Counted from the first letter of the stretch, positions 7,355 to 16,465 are shown. The stretch: DNA of 56,757 bases from Lachnospiraceae bacterium UBA3282 (GCA_002361735.1 DETS01000120.1:63228-119984); one strand, 5' to 3'. Program-made: numbers and translations. Notes: generated from the sequence alone by a model not told the origin.

Positions 7355-8356
7355 TTATGCTAACTGAGCTTGTACAGCCGTTAACGCCACCACACCCACG
7401 ATATCCTGCCAGGAGCAGCCGCGGGAGAGATCGTTTACGGGCTTGGCGATTCCCTGAAGCATAGGGCCGTAGGCCTCCGCCTTGCCAAGTCTCTGCACCA
7501 GCTTATAACCGATATTGCCGCAGTCCAGATTGGGGAAGATCAGCACATTTGCCTTACCCGCCACCTCACTGCCGGGCGCCTTGGATTTTGCCACCTGAGG
7601 CACCAGCGCCGCGTCAGACTGCAGTTCTCCGTCAATGGTAAGATGAGGGTACTGTTCTTTCGCAATCCGCGTCGCCTCCACCATCTTATCTACCAAAGGA
7701 TGTTTTGCGCTGCCCTTCGTCGAATGAGACAGCATGGCGATAATGGGCTTTGCGCCCACCAGGCTCTTAAAGCTCTTAGCTGAGCTATCCGCAATGGCTG
7801 CCAATTCCTCTGCCGTAGGATCCTGGTTCAAGCCGCAGTCGGCAAAGAGAAAGGTGCCGTGTTCCCCCAGTTCACAATCCGGCACATCCAAAATAAAGAA
7901 ACCGGATACCAGCTTTACCCCCGGCGCCGTCTTTAGGATCTGCAGCGCAGGACGAAGCGTGTCCGCCGTCGCATGACAGGCGCCTGCCACCATACCGTCC
8001 GCGTCATTTGCCTTTACCATCACCACGCCGAACGTGAGATAGTCTTTTAACAGGATCTCTCTTGCCTTCTCCGGCGTCATCCCCTTATTCTTTCGAATCT
8101 CAAACAGAAGCTCCACATACTCGTCCAGCTTCTCCGTCTTTTCCGGATCAATGATCTGCACCCCGTCCAGTTCCACTTCCAGCCAGCCGGCACCATCCAT
8201 GATCTTTTCTTCGTTCCCCACCATGATAATGTCAGCAATGCCCTCTTTCAGGATATTGGCTGCCGCAATCAACGTTCTCTTATCGTTGGTCTCCGGCAAA
8301 ACGATCGTCTTTTTATCGCTCCTCGCCTTCTCCTTCATCAGATCAATATAAGACAT
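7355..8356 (-). CDS. pta: Phosphate acetyltransferase
   Basis: 333 residues from ATG 8356, which has GGAGGG seven bases upstream; the longer frame to 8389 starts inside the leader. Pta makes acetyl phosphate from acetyl-CoA. Family features seen: KTIVLPETNDKRT at the N terminus, GMVAGACHATADTLRPALQI, SGFFILDVP, FADCGLNQDPTAEELA, FPNLDCGNIGYKLVQRL and the terminal RGCSWQDIVGV. With ackA it forms the acetate branch giving one ATP per acetyl-CoA. A -35/-10 pair and a cre-like sequence lie directly upstream. Confidence 0.97.
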   Translation of the reverse strand: MSYIDLMKEKARSDKKTIVLPETNDKRTLIAAANILKEGIADIIMVGNEEKIMDGAGWLEVELDGVQIIDPEKTEKLDEYVELLFEIRKNKGMTPEKAREILLKDYLTFGVVMVKANDADGMVAGACHATADTLRPALQILKTAPGVKLVSGFFILDVPDCELGEHGTFLFADCGLNQDPTAEELAAIADSSAKSFKSLVGAKPIIAMLSHSTKGSAKHPLVDKMVEATRIAKEQYPHLTIDGELQSDAALVPQVAKSKAPGSEVAGKANVLIFPNLDCGNIGYKLVQRLGKAEAYGPMLQGIAKPVNDLSRGCSWQDIVGVVALTAVQAQLA

Positions 8357-8388
8357 AACGATACCCTCCTTCTCTGTGGCGCCGCTCA

Positions 8389-8402
8389 CTTAAGCGCTTA
8401 CA
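8389..8402 (-). promoter_or_regulatory. cre-like (CcpA) site in the pta leader
   Basis: Minus strand TGTAAGCGCTTAAG matches the catabolite-responsive consensus TGWAANCGNTNWCA at 12 of 14 positions and contains the perfect palindrome TAAGCGCTTA (8391-8400). It lies just downstream of the -10 box. CcpA control of ackA/pta is established in Bacillus subtilis; here it is inferred. Confidence 0.4.
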
Positions 8403-8405
8403 TTC

Positions 8406-8434
8406 ATTATAAAAAAAACAAACTGCAGATACAA
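8406..8434 (-). promoter_or_regulatory. pta-ackA promoter
   Basis: Minus strand TTGTAT (8429-8434), exactly 17 bases, then TATAAT (8406-8411), 49 bases upstream of the pta start. Confidence 0.7.
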
Positions 8435-8482
8435 GAGATTTTGTCTCTGTTCTGGAAAAAAAGCAATACAAAACTGCTATCT

Positions 8483-8501
8483 TATGATACACTGTATCAT
8501 A
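8483..8501. promoter_or_regulatory. 19-bp perfect palindrome upstream of tmcAL
   Basis: TATGATACACTGTATCATA is a perfect 9+1+9 inverted repeat 43 bases before the tmcAL start. It includes possible -10 elements (TATGAT), so a bound dimeric repressor could block the promoter. The shape resembles GntR-type operators; the regulator is not identifiable. Confidence 0.45.
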
Positions 8502-8544
8502 TAAAGCAATTTTCACTTCAGAGACATAAAAAGGTGGCGCAATC

Positions 8545-9792
8545 ATGAAAACAGTCGGAATCATCGCGGAATACAATCCATTTCACAACGGGCACGCATA
8601 TCATATCCAAAAAGCGAAGGAATTGACAGGCGCAGACTTCTGCGTCGTTGTTATGAGCGGCGACTTTGTACAGCGCGGCACCCCCGCCCTGATGGACAAG
8701 TATCTGCGCACCTCCTGCGCATTGGCAAACGGTGCGGATCTGGTACTGGAACTTCCTGTCTGCTATGCCGTCAGCAGCGCCGAATATTTTGCAGGCGGCG
8801 CAGTAGCGCTCCTTGATCAATTAAATGTCATCGATTCCCTCTGCTTTGGCAGCGAATGCGGCGATATCGGCGTTCTCAAACAGTTTGCAAAGGAGCTGTT
8901 GACGGAGACGCCCGCCTTCAAGCGTGAGCTTGCCCATCAGCTCCGTTTGGGACATTCCTACCCGCAGGCAAGAAACACCGCCCTGGAAATCTCCGCGCCT
9001 CATCTGACTGCCTACATGGATGTGCTCTCCTCGCCCAATAATATTCTGGGAATCGAATACTGCAAGGCTGTCCTTTCCAGAGAAAGCCGAATCGAACCCT
9101 GCACCATAAAGCGTGCGGGTGCCTCCTACCATGACAACAGCTTGGAAAGCCGCCTGTGTTCGGCACGGGCAATCAGAGAATCTTTGCACCAGTCCCAAGT
9201 AACCAAAACGCTGCAAAAGCAGGTCCCCGCTTCCGCAAGGGAGATCGCGGAAGCGGCATACCTAAAGTCCTACCCGGTCTTTGCGGATGACATTTCCCTG
9301 CTGGTGCATTACTGCCTCTTGTCGAAAGAAGCTTCCGGATTCACGGACTATCCCGATATTGACAAGGAACTCTCGGACCGCATCTGCAATCAATTGCCAA
9401 AATACCGTGACTTTGACTCTTTCTGCGAACTTCTAAAATCGAAAAACCGTACTTATGCCCGGATATCCCGCAGTCTGCTGCATGTTCTGCTCGATATCAA
9501 GAAAGAAGACTTTGCGCGTTACCAGAAGGAAGGTCAGGTCTTTTATGCCCGTATGCTCGGTTTTCGTGAGAGCGCTGCCCCCCTGCTTTCCGCCATCAAA
9601 GAAAAGACTCGCATCCCGCTTCTCTCAAAACTTGCAGACGCAGAAAAACAGCTTGCACCGACAGCCCTTTCCATGCTGGAAAAAGATATCTATGCAAGCC
9701 ATATCTACCAGAGTATCATACACCACAAGTTTCCCGAAACCGATTCTTTTCCGGAAATCTGCGAACAGAAAAACCCGATCATAAAAATGTGA
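8545..9792 (+). CDS. tmcAL: tRNA(Met) cytidine acetate ligase
   Basis: 415 residues, matching the YlbM/TmcAL family. The enzyme activates acetate with ATP and acetylates the wobble cytidine (N4) of elongator tRNA-Met. Seen: the nucleotidyltransferase-like N terminus with GIIAEYNPFHNGHAYHI (the HxGH-type signature), VVVMSGDFVQRGTPALMDK, GADLVLELP, and later SPNNILGIEYCKA and IKRAGASYHD. Start ATG at 8545 is preceded by AAAAAGGTGG. It is divergent from pta-ackA, the pathway that makes its substrate acetate. Confidence 0.93.
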   Translation: MKTVGIIAEYNPFHNGHAYHIQKAKELTGADFCVVVMSGDFVQRGTPALMDKYLRTSCALANGADLVLELPVCYAVSSAEYFAGGAVALLDQLNVIDSLCFGSECGDIGVLKQFAKELLTETPAFKRELAHQLRLGHSYPQARNTALEISAPHLTAYMDVLSSPNNILGIEYCKAVLSRESRIEPCTIKRAGASYHDNSLESRLCSARAIRESLHQSQVTKTLQKQVPASAREIAEAAYLKSYPVFADDISLLVHYCLLSKEASGFTDYPDIDKELSDRICNQLPKYRDFDSFCELLKSKNRTYARISRSLLHVLLDIKKEDFARYQKEGQVFYARMLGFRESAAPLLSAIKEKTRIPLLSKLADAEKQLAPTALSMLEKDIYASHIYQSIIHHKFPETDSFPEICEQKNPIIKM

Positions 9793-9806
9793 CTGTATCC
9801 TGATCT

Positions 9807-10523
9807 TTAGGTAGGGCACAGCGTCTCGTCGATCCTGCGAACGATCTGTCCCCGCACCAGATCGGCGATTTCTGCTGTGGTCATACCGCAATATTCCTCA
9901 TAGGGAATCGCTTTCAAAAAGTGTACCTGTGTCTCCATTTTCTTTAACGACCATTCTTCAAATACTCTGTAGGAGTCAATGAGCGCCACGGGAACGATAG
10001 GCGCTTTTGCCTTGACCGCACTCTTAAAACACCCCGGCTTAAACGTTCCTACGGTGTTATGATTATGAAAGTAACCGCCCTCCGGGAAAATGATGAACCG
10101 AGCCCCCGTCTTGATATCTTCCGCCAGCTCTCTTATGATTTTCATAGACTGTCTGGCATCGCCTTTTTTCAAACGCTTCCCCTGCACCAGGTCAATGAAC
10201 TGTTTGACCAAAATACCGTGTGAGCGGGCATCATCGATTACCACCGAACAGGGTTTGTCGTGGGATATCATGATCCCCAGCGCATCATATTTCCCCTGAT
10301 GATTGGGGCACAGCAGATAACCGCCTTCCTGCGGAAGATTCTCCACTCCGTAACGTTTCGTGGAGATACGCCCCGCCCGCATCATACGTTTGATGGCAAG
10401 CCGCGCATAGGCATAACGCGCCTCCTCACCGTAACGTTCCGTATGCTTTGCCCGGTATGCCATTCCGGGTATCATATAAATCCTCGGCAGATTCCACAGG
10501 ATTACCTTTAGGAACCGTAACAT
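9807..10523 (-). CDS. plsC: 1-acyl-sn-glycerol-3-phosphate acyltransferase (PlsC family)
   Basis: 238 residues. It carries the catalytic HX4D motif as NHQGKYDALG, about residues 74-83, and the substrate motif FPEGGYF. An N-terminal hydrophobic/basic stretch suits membrane association. The family acylates lysophosphatidic acid to phosphatidic acid in the inner leaflet. It follows the cardiolipin synthase gene by 40 bases in the same direction, so the two form a phospholipid-synthesis pair. It is convergent with tmcAL, only 14 bases apart, with no obvious terminator between. Confidence 0.88.
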   Translation of the reverse strand: MLRFLKVILWNLPRIYMIPGMAYRAKHTERYGEEARYAYARLAIKRMMRAGRISTKRYGVENLPQEGGYLLCPNHQGKYDALGIMISHDKPCSVVIDDARSHGILVKQFIDLVQGKRLKKGDARQSMKIIRELAEDIKTGARFIIFPEGGYFHNHNTVGTFKPGCFKSAVKAKAPIVPVALIDSYRVFEEWSLKKMETQVHFLKAIPYEEYCGMTTAEIADLVRGQIVRRIDETLCPT

Positions 10524-10563
10524 AACTTCACTCCATTTCTTCCTTCATCGATATCGCTTCTGC

Positions 10564-12096
10564 CTACATAAGCGGCGAAAGCAGCTTTAAAAGCGGGCCA
10601 ACGATATTGGTTTTCACAAACTTCTTTTTACACCACTCCATGGTGATCTCCTCGCAGACTGCAAAGGTATCCACCATATCTTCTTTCAGCTTCTCTATCG
10701 CCCGCGCACGATAGAGATACACGCCGCATTCGAAATGATGGTAAAAGCTCCTGTAATCGAAATTGATCGTTCCCACCGTCGCAGACTCATCATCCGAGAG
10801 TACGCATTTCGCATGGATAAAACCCGGCTGATACTGAAAAATCCTCACGCCTGCCCCAATCAAATTCTGATAATTGGACTGCGTCAGCCAGTAGACAAAC
10901 TTCTTATCCGGCACGCCCGGCGTAACGATCCGCACATCCACGCCCCGCTTCGCCGCCAGCTTGAGTGCTGTGATCATCTCATTGTCCGTAACCAGGTAGG
11001 GCGTATAGATCCAGATATAACGCTTTGCAGCACCGATCATGTTCAGGTATACATTCTCTCCCAGCGTTTCATCATCGAAGGGCGTATCCATGTACGGCTG
11101 CACATAACCGTCCGCCTCCGGCACCTTTGCGGAATCCTCATGATATCTTCTGTAATCTTCCTCCGTATAACGTGACATGTTCCACATCTGTAAGAACATG
11201 ACCGTAAAATTCCAAACCGCCTTCCCTTCGATGCGGATACCGGTATCCTTCCAATACTCACCGTAAGGATGTTCTAAATTGATATACTCGTCCGACAGAT
11301 TGATGCCGCCCGTATAAGCCACCCTTCCATCGACTACCACGATTTTCCTGTGATCTCTGTTATTCAGTACCAATGACAAAAAAGGGACCAGTCTGTTGAA
11401 CGATACGCACTTGATTCCTTTCTTTTCCATGATCCTGTCATACCTTTTCGGCAAAAGAAAGGCGCATCCGATATCATCGTAAATCAGCCTGACTTCCACA
11501 CCGGCTTTTACCTTGCGCTCCAAAATTTCCAGGATCGTGTCCCACATCTTACCCTCTTTCATGATAAAAAACTCAAGAAAGATAAAATGCTCTGCCTTTT
11601 CCAAATCCTTGATCAGGCTCTCCCACCAGGGTTTCCCGTCCGCAAAATAAGCGGAAGCCGTCTGATCCCATACAGGCGTAGCTCCATAGGAAGTGATATA
11701 ACCGCTTAAGTTTGCCGTCGCCTGATTCTCTCCCTTCAATTCCTCCAGAATCTTTTCATCCTGCACAAGACTTTTCCTGACCTGCTTGTCCGTCCGCTCC
11801 ATGCTGTCACGCAGCTTTCTCGGAACGATCACATGGCCGAAAAAAAGATAGAATACGCCGCCAAACAACGGAAAGATCAGAATCGGCACCACCCAGGCAA
11901 GTTTGACTGCCGGGTTGTTCGGCTTCCATATAATATAAACCACTGCCCAGAAAGTGATAAAGCGCAGTACCATGGAAACCCATACATAGTAATTGCCCCA
12001 CTGCAAAAGCACAGTCAGGAAAAAGCCAATCTGCAGCAATACCAGAAGCGCCGTAATCACCACCCGGTTTAAGGCGTACTGCAAAAACTTTCTCAT
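10564..12096 (-). CDS. cls: Cardiolipin synthase (phospholipase D family)
   Basis: 510 residues. Two N-terminal membrane helices (about residues 12-33 and 38-60) precede a PLDc_N-like region and two HKD motifs: HRKIVVVDG in the first half and HAKCVLSDDES near residue 425. Both retain His, Lys and Asp and are followed by GGINLSDEY and GTINFDYRS. The enzyme condenses two phosphatidylglycerols to cardiolipin plus glycerol at the membrane. Its ATG overlaps the sufD stop codon (ATGA), an unusual coupling of lipid and Fe-S genes. Confidence 0.92.
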   Translation of the reverse strand: MRKFLQYALNRVVITALLVLLQIGFFLTVLLQWGNYYVWVSMVLRFITFWAVVYIIWKPNNPAVKLAWVVPILIFPLFGGVFYLFFGHVIVPRKLRDSMERTDKQVRKSLVQDEKILEELKGENQATANLSGYITSYGATPVWDQTASAYFADGKPWWESLIKDLEKAEHFIFLEFFIMKEGKMWDTILEILERKVKAGVEVRLIYDDIGCAFLLPKRYDRIMEKKGIKCVSFNRLVPFLSLVLNNRDHRKIVVVDGRVAYTGGINLSDEYINLEHPYGEYWKDTGIRIEGKAVWNFTVMFLQMWNMSRYTEEDYRRYHEDSAKVPEADGYVQPYMDTPFDDETLGENVYLNMIGAAKRYIWIYTPYLVTDNEMITALKLAAKRGVDVRIVTPGVPDKKFVYWLTQSNYQNLIGAGVRIFQYQPGFIHAKCVLSDDESATVGTINFDYRSFYHHFECGVYLYRARAIEKLKEDMVDTFAVCEEITMEWCKKKFVKTNIVGPLLKLLSPLM

Positions 12097-13010
12097 TTCA
12101 AAAACCCCTTCACGATCTGCTCCTCGGCCTCCTTTTCCGTCAGACCGAGCGTCATCAGCTTTATCAATTGTTCTCCCGCAATTTTCCCGATAGCCGCCTC
12201 GTGGATCAGGTTCGCGTCGATGTGGTTGGCCGTCAGCTCCGGGATCGCGCTGACACTGGCCTCATCCATGATGATCGCATCGCATTCGCTGTGCCCCTGA
12301 CAGCTTGCGTTGCCGTTGATGCAGCTGCGAAATACCTGCTTGGAACGCTCCCTTGCCACGGAGCGAGAAATCAGGTTCACACCGGAACCTTGCCCCTCCA
12401 TATCCACCGTAAAGTCTGTCTCCGCGACCTGTCTGCCATGCGTCATGATCTTTTCTTTGATCGTCAGGGAAGCCCCTTCTTCCACTGTCGCTGTGGTCAC
12501 GCGCCGGGTAGAATCGATGCCCTTAATCTGCACCGTCTCCATTTCCAGCACCGCCCCTTTCCCCAGATGAATCTCTGTCGTGGGATTCATCACCCGTTCA
12601 CCGCTTCCGTCACCCGAACCGTAATGCTTCTCCACATAGCGCACTTTCGCATTCTTTTCCACGAAAAAGCGATGGATTCCGGAATGTTCCGACGCCTGAT
12701 CGCCGCTGTTGTGAATGCCACAGCCGGCTATGATCGTAACATCGCAGCCTTCTCCCACAAAAAAATCATTGTATACACTCTCCTGCAAACCGCTCTGACT
12801 TAAGACCACGGGGATGTGCACACTTTCCCCTTTTGTCCCTGGTTTGATTTTGATGTCGATGCCCGAGCGGTCCGTTTTGGTGATGATATCGATATTCGCG
12901 GTGGTGTTTCTGCCCGCCATCTCCCCGTTGGCGCGGATGTTATACGCGCCCTCCGGCACCTCGTGCAGACCTGCCACCTGTGAAAGTAACTCCTGTTGTA
13001 TTGCGTCCAT
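12093..13010 (-). CDS. SufB/SufD family Fe-S scaffold protein
   Basis: 305 residues with the SufBD beta-helix core: from GMQ-like IKPGTKGESVHIPVVLSQSG through CGIHNSGDQASEHSG, VRYVEKHYGSG, and a terminal HEAAIGKIAGEQLIKLMTLGL. It is shorter than classic SufB (about 465 residues) and SufD, matching the compact SufBD of minimal two-gene systems. The ATG at 13010 has an AAGGATGG box upstream. It follows sufC by 12 bases. No sufS or sufU gene lies nearby, so the cysteine desulfurase must come from elsewhere. Confidence 0.88.
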   Translation of the reverse strand: MDAIQQELLSQVAGLHEVPEGAYNIRANGEMAGRNTTANIDIITKTDRSGIDIKIKPGTKGESVHIPVVLSQSGLQESVYNDFFVGEGCDVTIIAGCGIHNSGDQASEHSGIHRFFVEKNAKVRYVEKHYGSGDGSGERVMNPTTEIHLGKGAVLEMETVQIKGIDSTRRVTTATVEEGASLTIKEKIMTHGRQVAETDFTVDMEGQGSGVNLISRSVARERSKQVFRSCINGNASCQGHSECDAIIMDEASVSAIPELTANHIDANLIHEAAIGKIAGEQLIKLMTLGLTEKEAEEQIVKGFLK

Positions 13011-13022
13011 ATCATACCATCC

Positions 13023-13754
13023 TTATTTTTCTAATTTATCGGCTAACGTTTTGCAAGGCTGTCCCGCCCCTAAAAGCCCGGGCATGATTTCGTCCCTGCT
13101 GCCCACCTTTTCAATCCTGCCGTCAGATAAAAGCACGATCTGATCCGCAATGTTTAAGATCCTCTCCTGATGGGAAATGATAAGGATCGTCCCCCGGATC
13201 TCCTCGTGCATCTTCTCGAATACACGAATCAGATTCTGAAAGCTCCACAGATCGATTCCCGCCTCCGGCTCGTCAAAGATGGAAACCTTACTTTTTCTCG
13301 CCATCAGCATAGCGATCTCGATACGTTTTAACTCTCCTCCCGAAAGGCTGGCATTGATTTCTCGGTTTACATAATCTCTGGCGCAAAGCCCTACCTCCGA
13401 GAGCATGGCGCAGACCTCCGATACCGCCGTCTCTTTTCCTGCCGCGATGGAAAGCATGTCTTTCACCGTGATGCCCTTGAAACGGACAGGCTGTTGAAAG
13501 GCAAAGCCGATTCCCAGTTTCGCCCGCTCGGTAATCGATTTTTCCGTGATATCCACGCCGTCTAAAAGAATCTGCCCTTCTGTCGGCGTCAAAATACCTG
13601 CCACGATCTTGGCAAGCGTTGATTTCCCGCTGCCGTTTGGTCCCGTGACAGCCACAAAACGATCCTCAAGAGTCAGATTGACATTGCGCAGTATTTCAAT
13701 CTCTTTTCCGCCGTCTTCCGCCTGAAAGGAGATATTTTTCAATTCCAGCATCAT
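13023..13754 (-). CDS. sufC: SufC-type Fe-S cluster assembly ATPase
   Basis: 243 residues. Walker A GPNGSGKST, signature SLSGGELKRIEI, then SIFDEPEAGIDLWS (SufC typically has DEPxSGLD) and HQE for the H-loop. SufC is a soluble ABC ATPase that drives conformational change of SufBD during cluster assembly. First gene of the run sufC-sufD-cls-plsC. It has its own promoter, divergent from rmuC. Confidence 0.9.
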   Translation of the reverse strand: MMLELKNISFQAEDGGKEIEILRNVNLTLEDRFVAVTGPNGSGKSTLAKIVAGILTPTEGQILLDGVDITEKSITERAKLGIGFAFQQPVRFKGITVKDMLSIAAGKETAVSEVCAMLSEVGLCARDYVNREINASLSGGELKRIEIAMLMARKSKVSIFDEPEAGIDLWSFQNLIRVFEKMHEEIRGTILIISHQERILNIADQIVLLSDGRIEKVGSRDEIMPGLLGAGQPCKTLADKLEK

Positions 13755-13814
13755 AAACCTCCAAGACTACTGTTCGTCTAAGAAACTCCTTTTTCAAAAG
13801 TTCCTTAGTAGAGT

Positions 13815-13843
13815 ATCATAGCACAAATATCAGTAAAAAGCAA
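13815..13843 (-). promoter_or_regulatory. sufC promoter
   Basis: Minus strand TTGCTT (13838-13843), 17-base spacer, TATGAT (13815-13820). Confidence 0.6.
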
Positions 13844-13877
13844 ACCTGAACACGTGGGAAATTCAGCCTGCCGCGCG

Positions 13878-13906
13878 TTGAAATGCAGGGTGAAAAAGAG
13901 TATAAT
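13878..13906 (+). promoter_or_regulatory. rmuC promoter
   Basis: TTGAAA (13878-13883), 17-base spacer, TATAAT (13901-13906), 38 bases before the rmuC ATG. Confidence 0.75.
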
Positions 13907-13943
13907 AATTTCCATAGTTTCAGATAAAAGGAGGATCCCCAAA

Positions 13944-15218
13944 ATGGGACTTGCAGAAATTTTAGGAATTGTATCAGTCGTTCTGCTGTTTGTGATTATC
14001 ATATTACAACTTACGGGGCGTAAAAAATCAGATCTGGATGAAATCACACTGCTTCTCAAGCGAAACGCCAAGGAACAGCGCGACGATGTGCAGGATCAGA
14101 TCGCGCACGGCACAACGGAACAGTTTGAGCGGTTTGCCATGATCCAGAAAAGCATTCAGGGTACACTTTCTGAAAACCGCAGGGAGCTGAACCAGCAGTT
14201 ACATACTTTCAGCGAACAGGTAGACAGCCGGCTTTCCTCCATCCAGCGGGCAAATACGGAGAACAGTGAGAAACTTAACGCCACTTTGGAGGTTAAGATA
14301 AAGTCTCTACAGGACAGCAACGAAAAGCGGCTGGAACAGATTCAGGGCGTAGTGGATGAGAAATTACAAAAGACATTGGAAACCCGCCTTGCACAATCCT
14401 TTGAGCTGGTCAGCAAACAGCTTGAGAGCGTCGGTCAGGGGCTGGGGGAGATGAAAGCGCTTGCCGCCGATGCGAAGTCTCTGAAAAATGCCCTCACCAA
14501 CGTAAAAGAACGCGGCACCTATGGCGAAGTCCGTCTGGAAATGCTGCTCTCCGATATCCTCGCGCCGAATCAATACGAGACAAACGTGGAGATCACGGAC
14601 GGCAAGCGTGTCGAGTTTGCCATCAAGCTCCCCGGCAATGGCGATACCCCCCTGCTTTTGCCGATCGACAGCAAATTCCCGATTGAGGACTATAACCGCC
14701 TGATCGATGCGGAAGACAAACAGGCGATTGACGAGGCGAGGCGTTCTCTGACCCTGAAAATCCGCACCTTTGCAAAAGATATTCATGACAAATACATCGT
14801 CCCGCCAAAGACAACGGATTTTGCGCTGATGTTCCTGCCCACGGAAGGACTGTACGCAGAGGTTGTGCAAAATGCCGCTCTGTTTGAGGAACTGCGCGAA
14901 AAATATAAGATCACAGCCGTCGGCGCGACGACACTCTCCGCGTTTCTCTCCTCTTTGCAGATGGGATTCAAAACCCTTGCCATCGAACAGCGTTCGCAGG
15001 AAGTGTGGGACACGCTGCGCGCCGTGAAGTCGGAATTTATCAAATTCGGCGATATGCTTGATAAGGCGCAGAAACAGATCCAGACGGCTGATAAGACACT
15101 CTCCGACATCGTCGGCAGACGCACCAGAGCCATCAACCGCACGCTGCGCAGTGTAGAGGAACTGACAGAAACGGAGACGCCTTCACCGCTCACACTGGAA
15201 GAAGATGCCGAAGACTAG
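13944..15218 (+). CDS. rmuC: DNA recombination protein RmuC homologue
   Basis: 424 residues from the ATG at 13944 with AAAGGAGG upstream (a longer frame to 13854 covers the promoter). One N-terminal membrane helix (about residues 4-27), a long coiled coil (about 40-180) and the RmuC domain, recognised by GTYGEVRLEMLL, LPIDSKFPIEDY, and MFLPTEGLYAEVV. The family limits inversions at repeats and is proposed to be a nuclease-related factor anchored at the membrane. It stands alone, divergent from sufC. Confidence 0.92.
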   Translation: MGLAEILGIVSVVLLFVIIILQLTGRKKSDLDEITLLLKRNAKEQRDDVQDQIAHGTTEQFERFAMIQKSIQGTLSENRRELNQQLHTFSEQVDSRLSSIQRANTENSEKLNATLEVKIKSLQDSNEKRLEQIQGVVDEKLQKTLETRLAQSFELVSKQLESVGQGLGEMKALAADAKSLKNALTNVKERGTYGEVRLEMLLSDILAPNQYETNVEITDGKRVEFAIKLPGNGDTPLLLPIDSKFPIEDYNRLIDAEDKQAIDEARRSLTLKIRTFAKDIHDKYIVPPKTTDFALMFLPTEGLYAEVVQNAALFEELREKYKITAVGATTLSAFLSSLQMGFKTLAIEQRSQEVWDTLRAVKSEFIKFGDMLDKAQKQIQTADKTLSDIVGRRTRAINRTLRSVEELTETETPSPLTLEEDAED

Positions 15219-15252
15219 AACCACCGTAAATTTGCATATGCGGATCTGCGCA

Positions 15253-15294
15253 TAAAAAGACGGCTGTCAATGCACACAACACTGTCAGCCGTCT
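15253..15294 (-). terminator. Terminator of the HPr-like gene
   Basis: On the minus strand AGACGGCTG and CAGCCGTCT form a nine-pair stem followed by TTTTTATG. It serves the minus-strand gene ending at 15312 and may also stop rmuC from the other side. Confidence 0.8.
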
Positions 15295-15311
15295 ACTGTA
15301 AGATACGTTTC

Positions 15312-15548
15312 CTAGGAAACAACATAGGGTGCGATTGCCGCCTCCACCTCGGAAATCTGGGCATTGGTCTCCAGAATCCGAAATTCGATCTTTCTGGATA
15401 GGTCCATAGAGAAAATCCCCATAATGGACTTCGCATCTACCACGTATCTGCCCGTGGCGATATCAAAATAGCCGTCAAATTTTTCGATTGCGCTCACAAA
15501 GCCCTTCACCCTGTCAATAGAATTCAGATCCAGCTCGTAGGTTTTCAT
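15312..15548 (-). CDS. HPr-like protein without the active-site histidine
   Basis: 78 residues from ATG 15548 (GGGAGG upstream). The fold signature is HPr: a first strand, then the central AKSIMGIFSMDL helix/loop equivalent to the Ser46 region, then a C-terminal helix. The His15 motif (normally GLHARPA) is replaced by LNSIDRVKGFV, so it cannot be the phosphocarrier of the sugar PTS. Such HPr-like proteins are common in Clostridia, and a regulatory or structural role is likely. It has a strong terminator downstream and stands alone. Confidence 0.7.
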   Translation of the reverse strand: MKTYELDLNSIDRVKGFVSAIEKFDGYFDIATGRYVVDAKSIMGIFSMDLSRKIEFRILETNAQISEVEAAIAPYVVS

Positions 15549-15762
15549 GTTCACACCTCCCTTTATGTAATACTGGCGTTTCAAGTAACTCGGTATGAAT
15601 TTCGCCTCAGCCTTCACATGGCCGATACAAATTCGTTTGGTATTATTCTATTGCATTTTGCAGGATTTGTACAGAGCGTTTTTCCATTTTTAATAACTTC
15701 AAAAACAAAACCGTTCTTGTCCAATATAAAAAACCAAAGTTCTTATCTATAAATTCAACGAA

Positions 15763-16452
15763 TCACTCCTGTTTATACACTTCATATTTTTCATTCATTA
15801 TAAACTTAGACTCCTCCATAGACCCAACTTCTATCGTATTCTGCTCCTGCACTGCCCCGGGTATCGTAACAGTAAGCATTTGCGGATGTTTCTTACAATA
15901 TTCCAGCGTAACACTTTCCATTTCCTTTATCTGGGCGTATAAATAATCCATCTTCTCCTGTATATAATCATCTGCCCCTTGCAGTTCTTCTAATTCCCAG
16001 CTATCATCAAACGGCGCTTCCTGCAATAAATTTAATTGAGACTCAATATCTGTTGAAGGACCTGAAAATCTATTCTTATCTATTTGGCTAAAATCAAAAG
16101 GGAACATAAACTCTACATTTATTTTTCCTTCCACTATTCTGGTTGACAGTTGTAAAATTGTCAACTCTGCCTCTCCATTATGAAAAACATAGGTATCTGT
16201 ATGGAACGGATTGCTTGTACTCCGTACTGTCTCTAAGCTGCTATAATAATTATCAACAAACCTATCTACAATTTCCGCTTTATAATTATTAAACTCATCT
16301 GTATCAAACTTATAATACAACTCTTTATCAAAAAGCAAGCTATTATTCTTAATATCAAATTCTTTTTTCGTTTCACCGGAACCATTCTCCAAATAGATAG
16401 AATGTCCATCATCCGCTAACTCATAAAGCAAAGTTTCCTTTCGTATTCTCAT
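15763..16452 (-). CDS. Hypothetical protein, last gene of a four-gene run
   Basis: 229 residues from ATG 16452, 13 bases after the stop of the preceding gene; no clear Shine-Dalgarno box, so translation may be coupled. The chain is acidic, without signal peptide or membrane helix, and has a central strand-rich part and a helical C-terminal third ending EKYEVYKQE. I do not recognise the family. A longer frame to 16632 lies wholly inside the upstream gene and is rejected. Neighbours suggest a link with the anchored protein upstream. Confidence 0.6.
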   Translation of the reverse strand: MRIRKETLLYELADDGHSIYLENGSGETKKEFDIKNNSLLFDKELYYKFDTDEFNNYKAEIVDRFVDNYYSSLETVRSTSNPFHTDTYVFHNGEAELTILQLSTRIVEGKINVEFMFPFDFSQIDKNRFSGPSTDIESQLNLLQEAPFDDSWELEELQGADDYIQEKMDYLYAQIKEMESVTLEYCKKHPQMLTVTIPGAVQEQNTIEVGSMEESKFIMNEKYEVYKQE

Positions 16453-16465
16453 ATTTTTACGTTTG

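Noticed and set aside
12168..12803. 211-residue plus-strand frame opposite sufD
   Set aside because: No domain and no start signal; sufD is the real gene.
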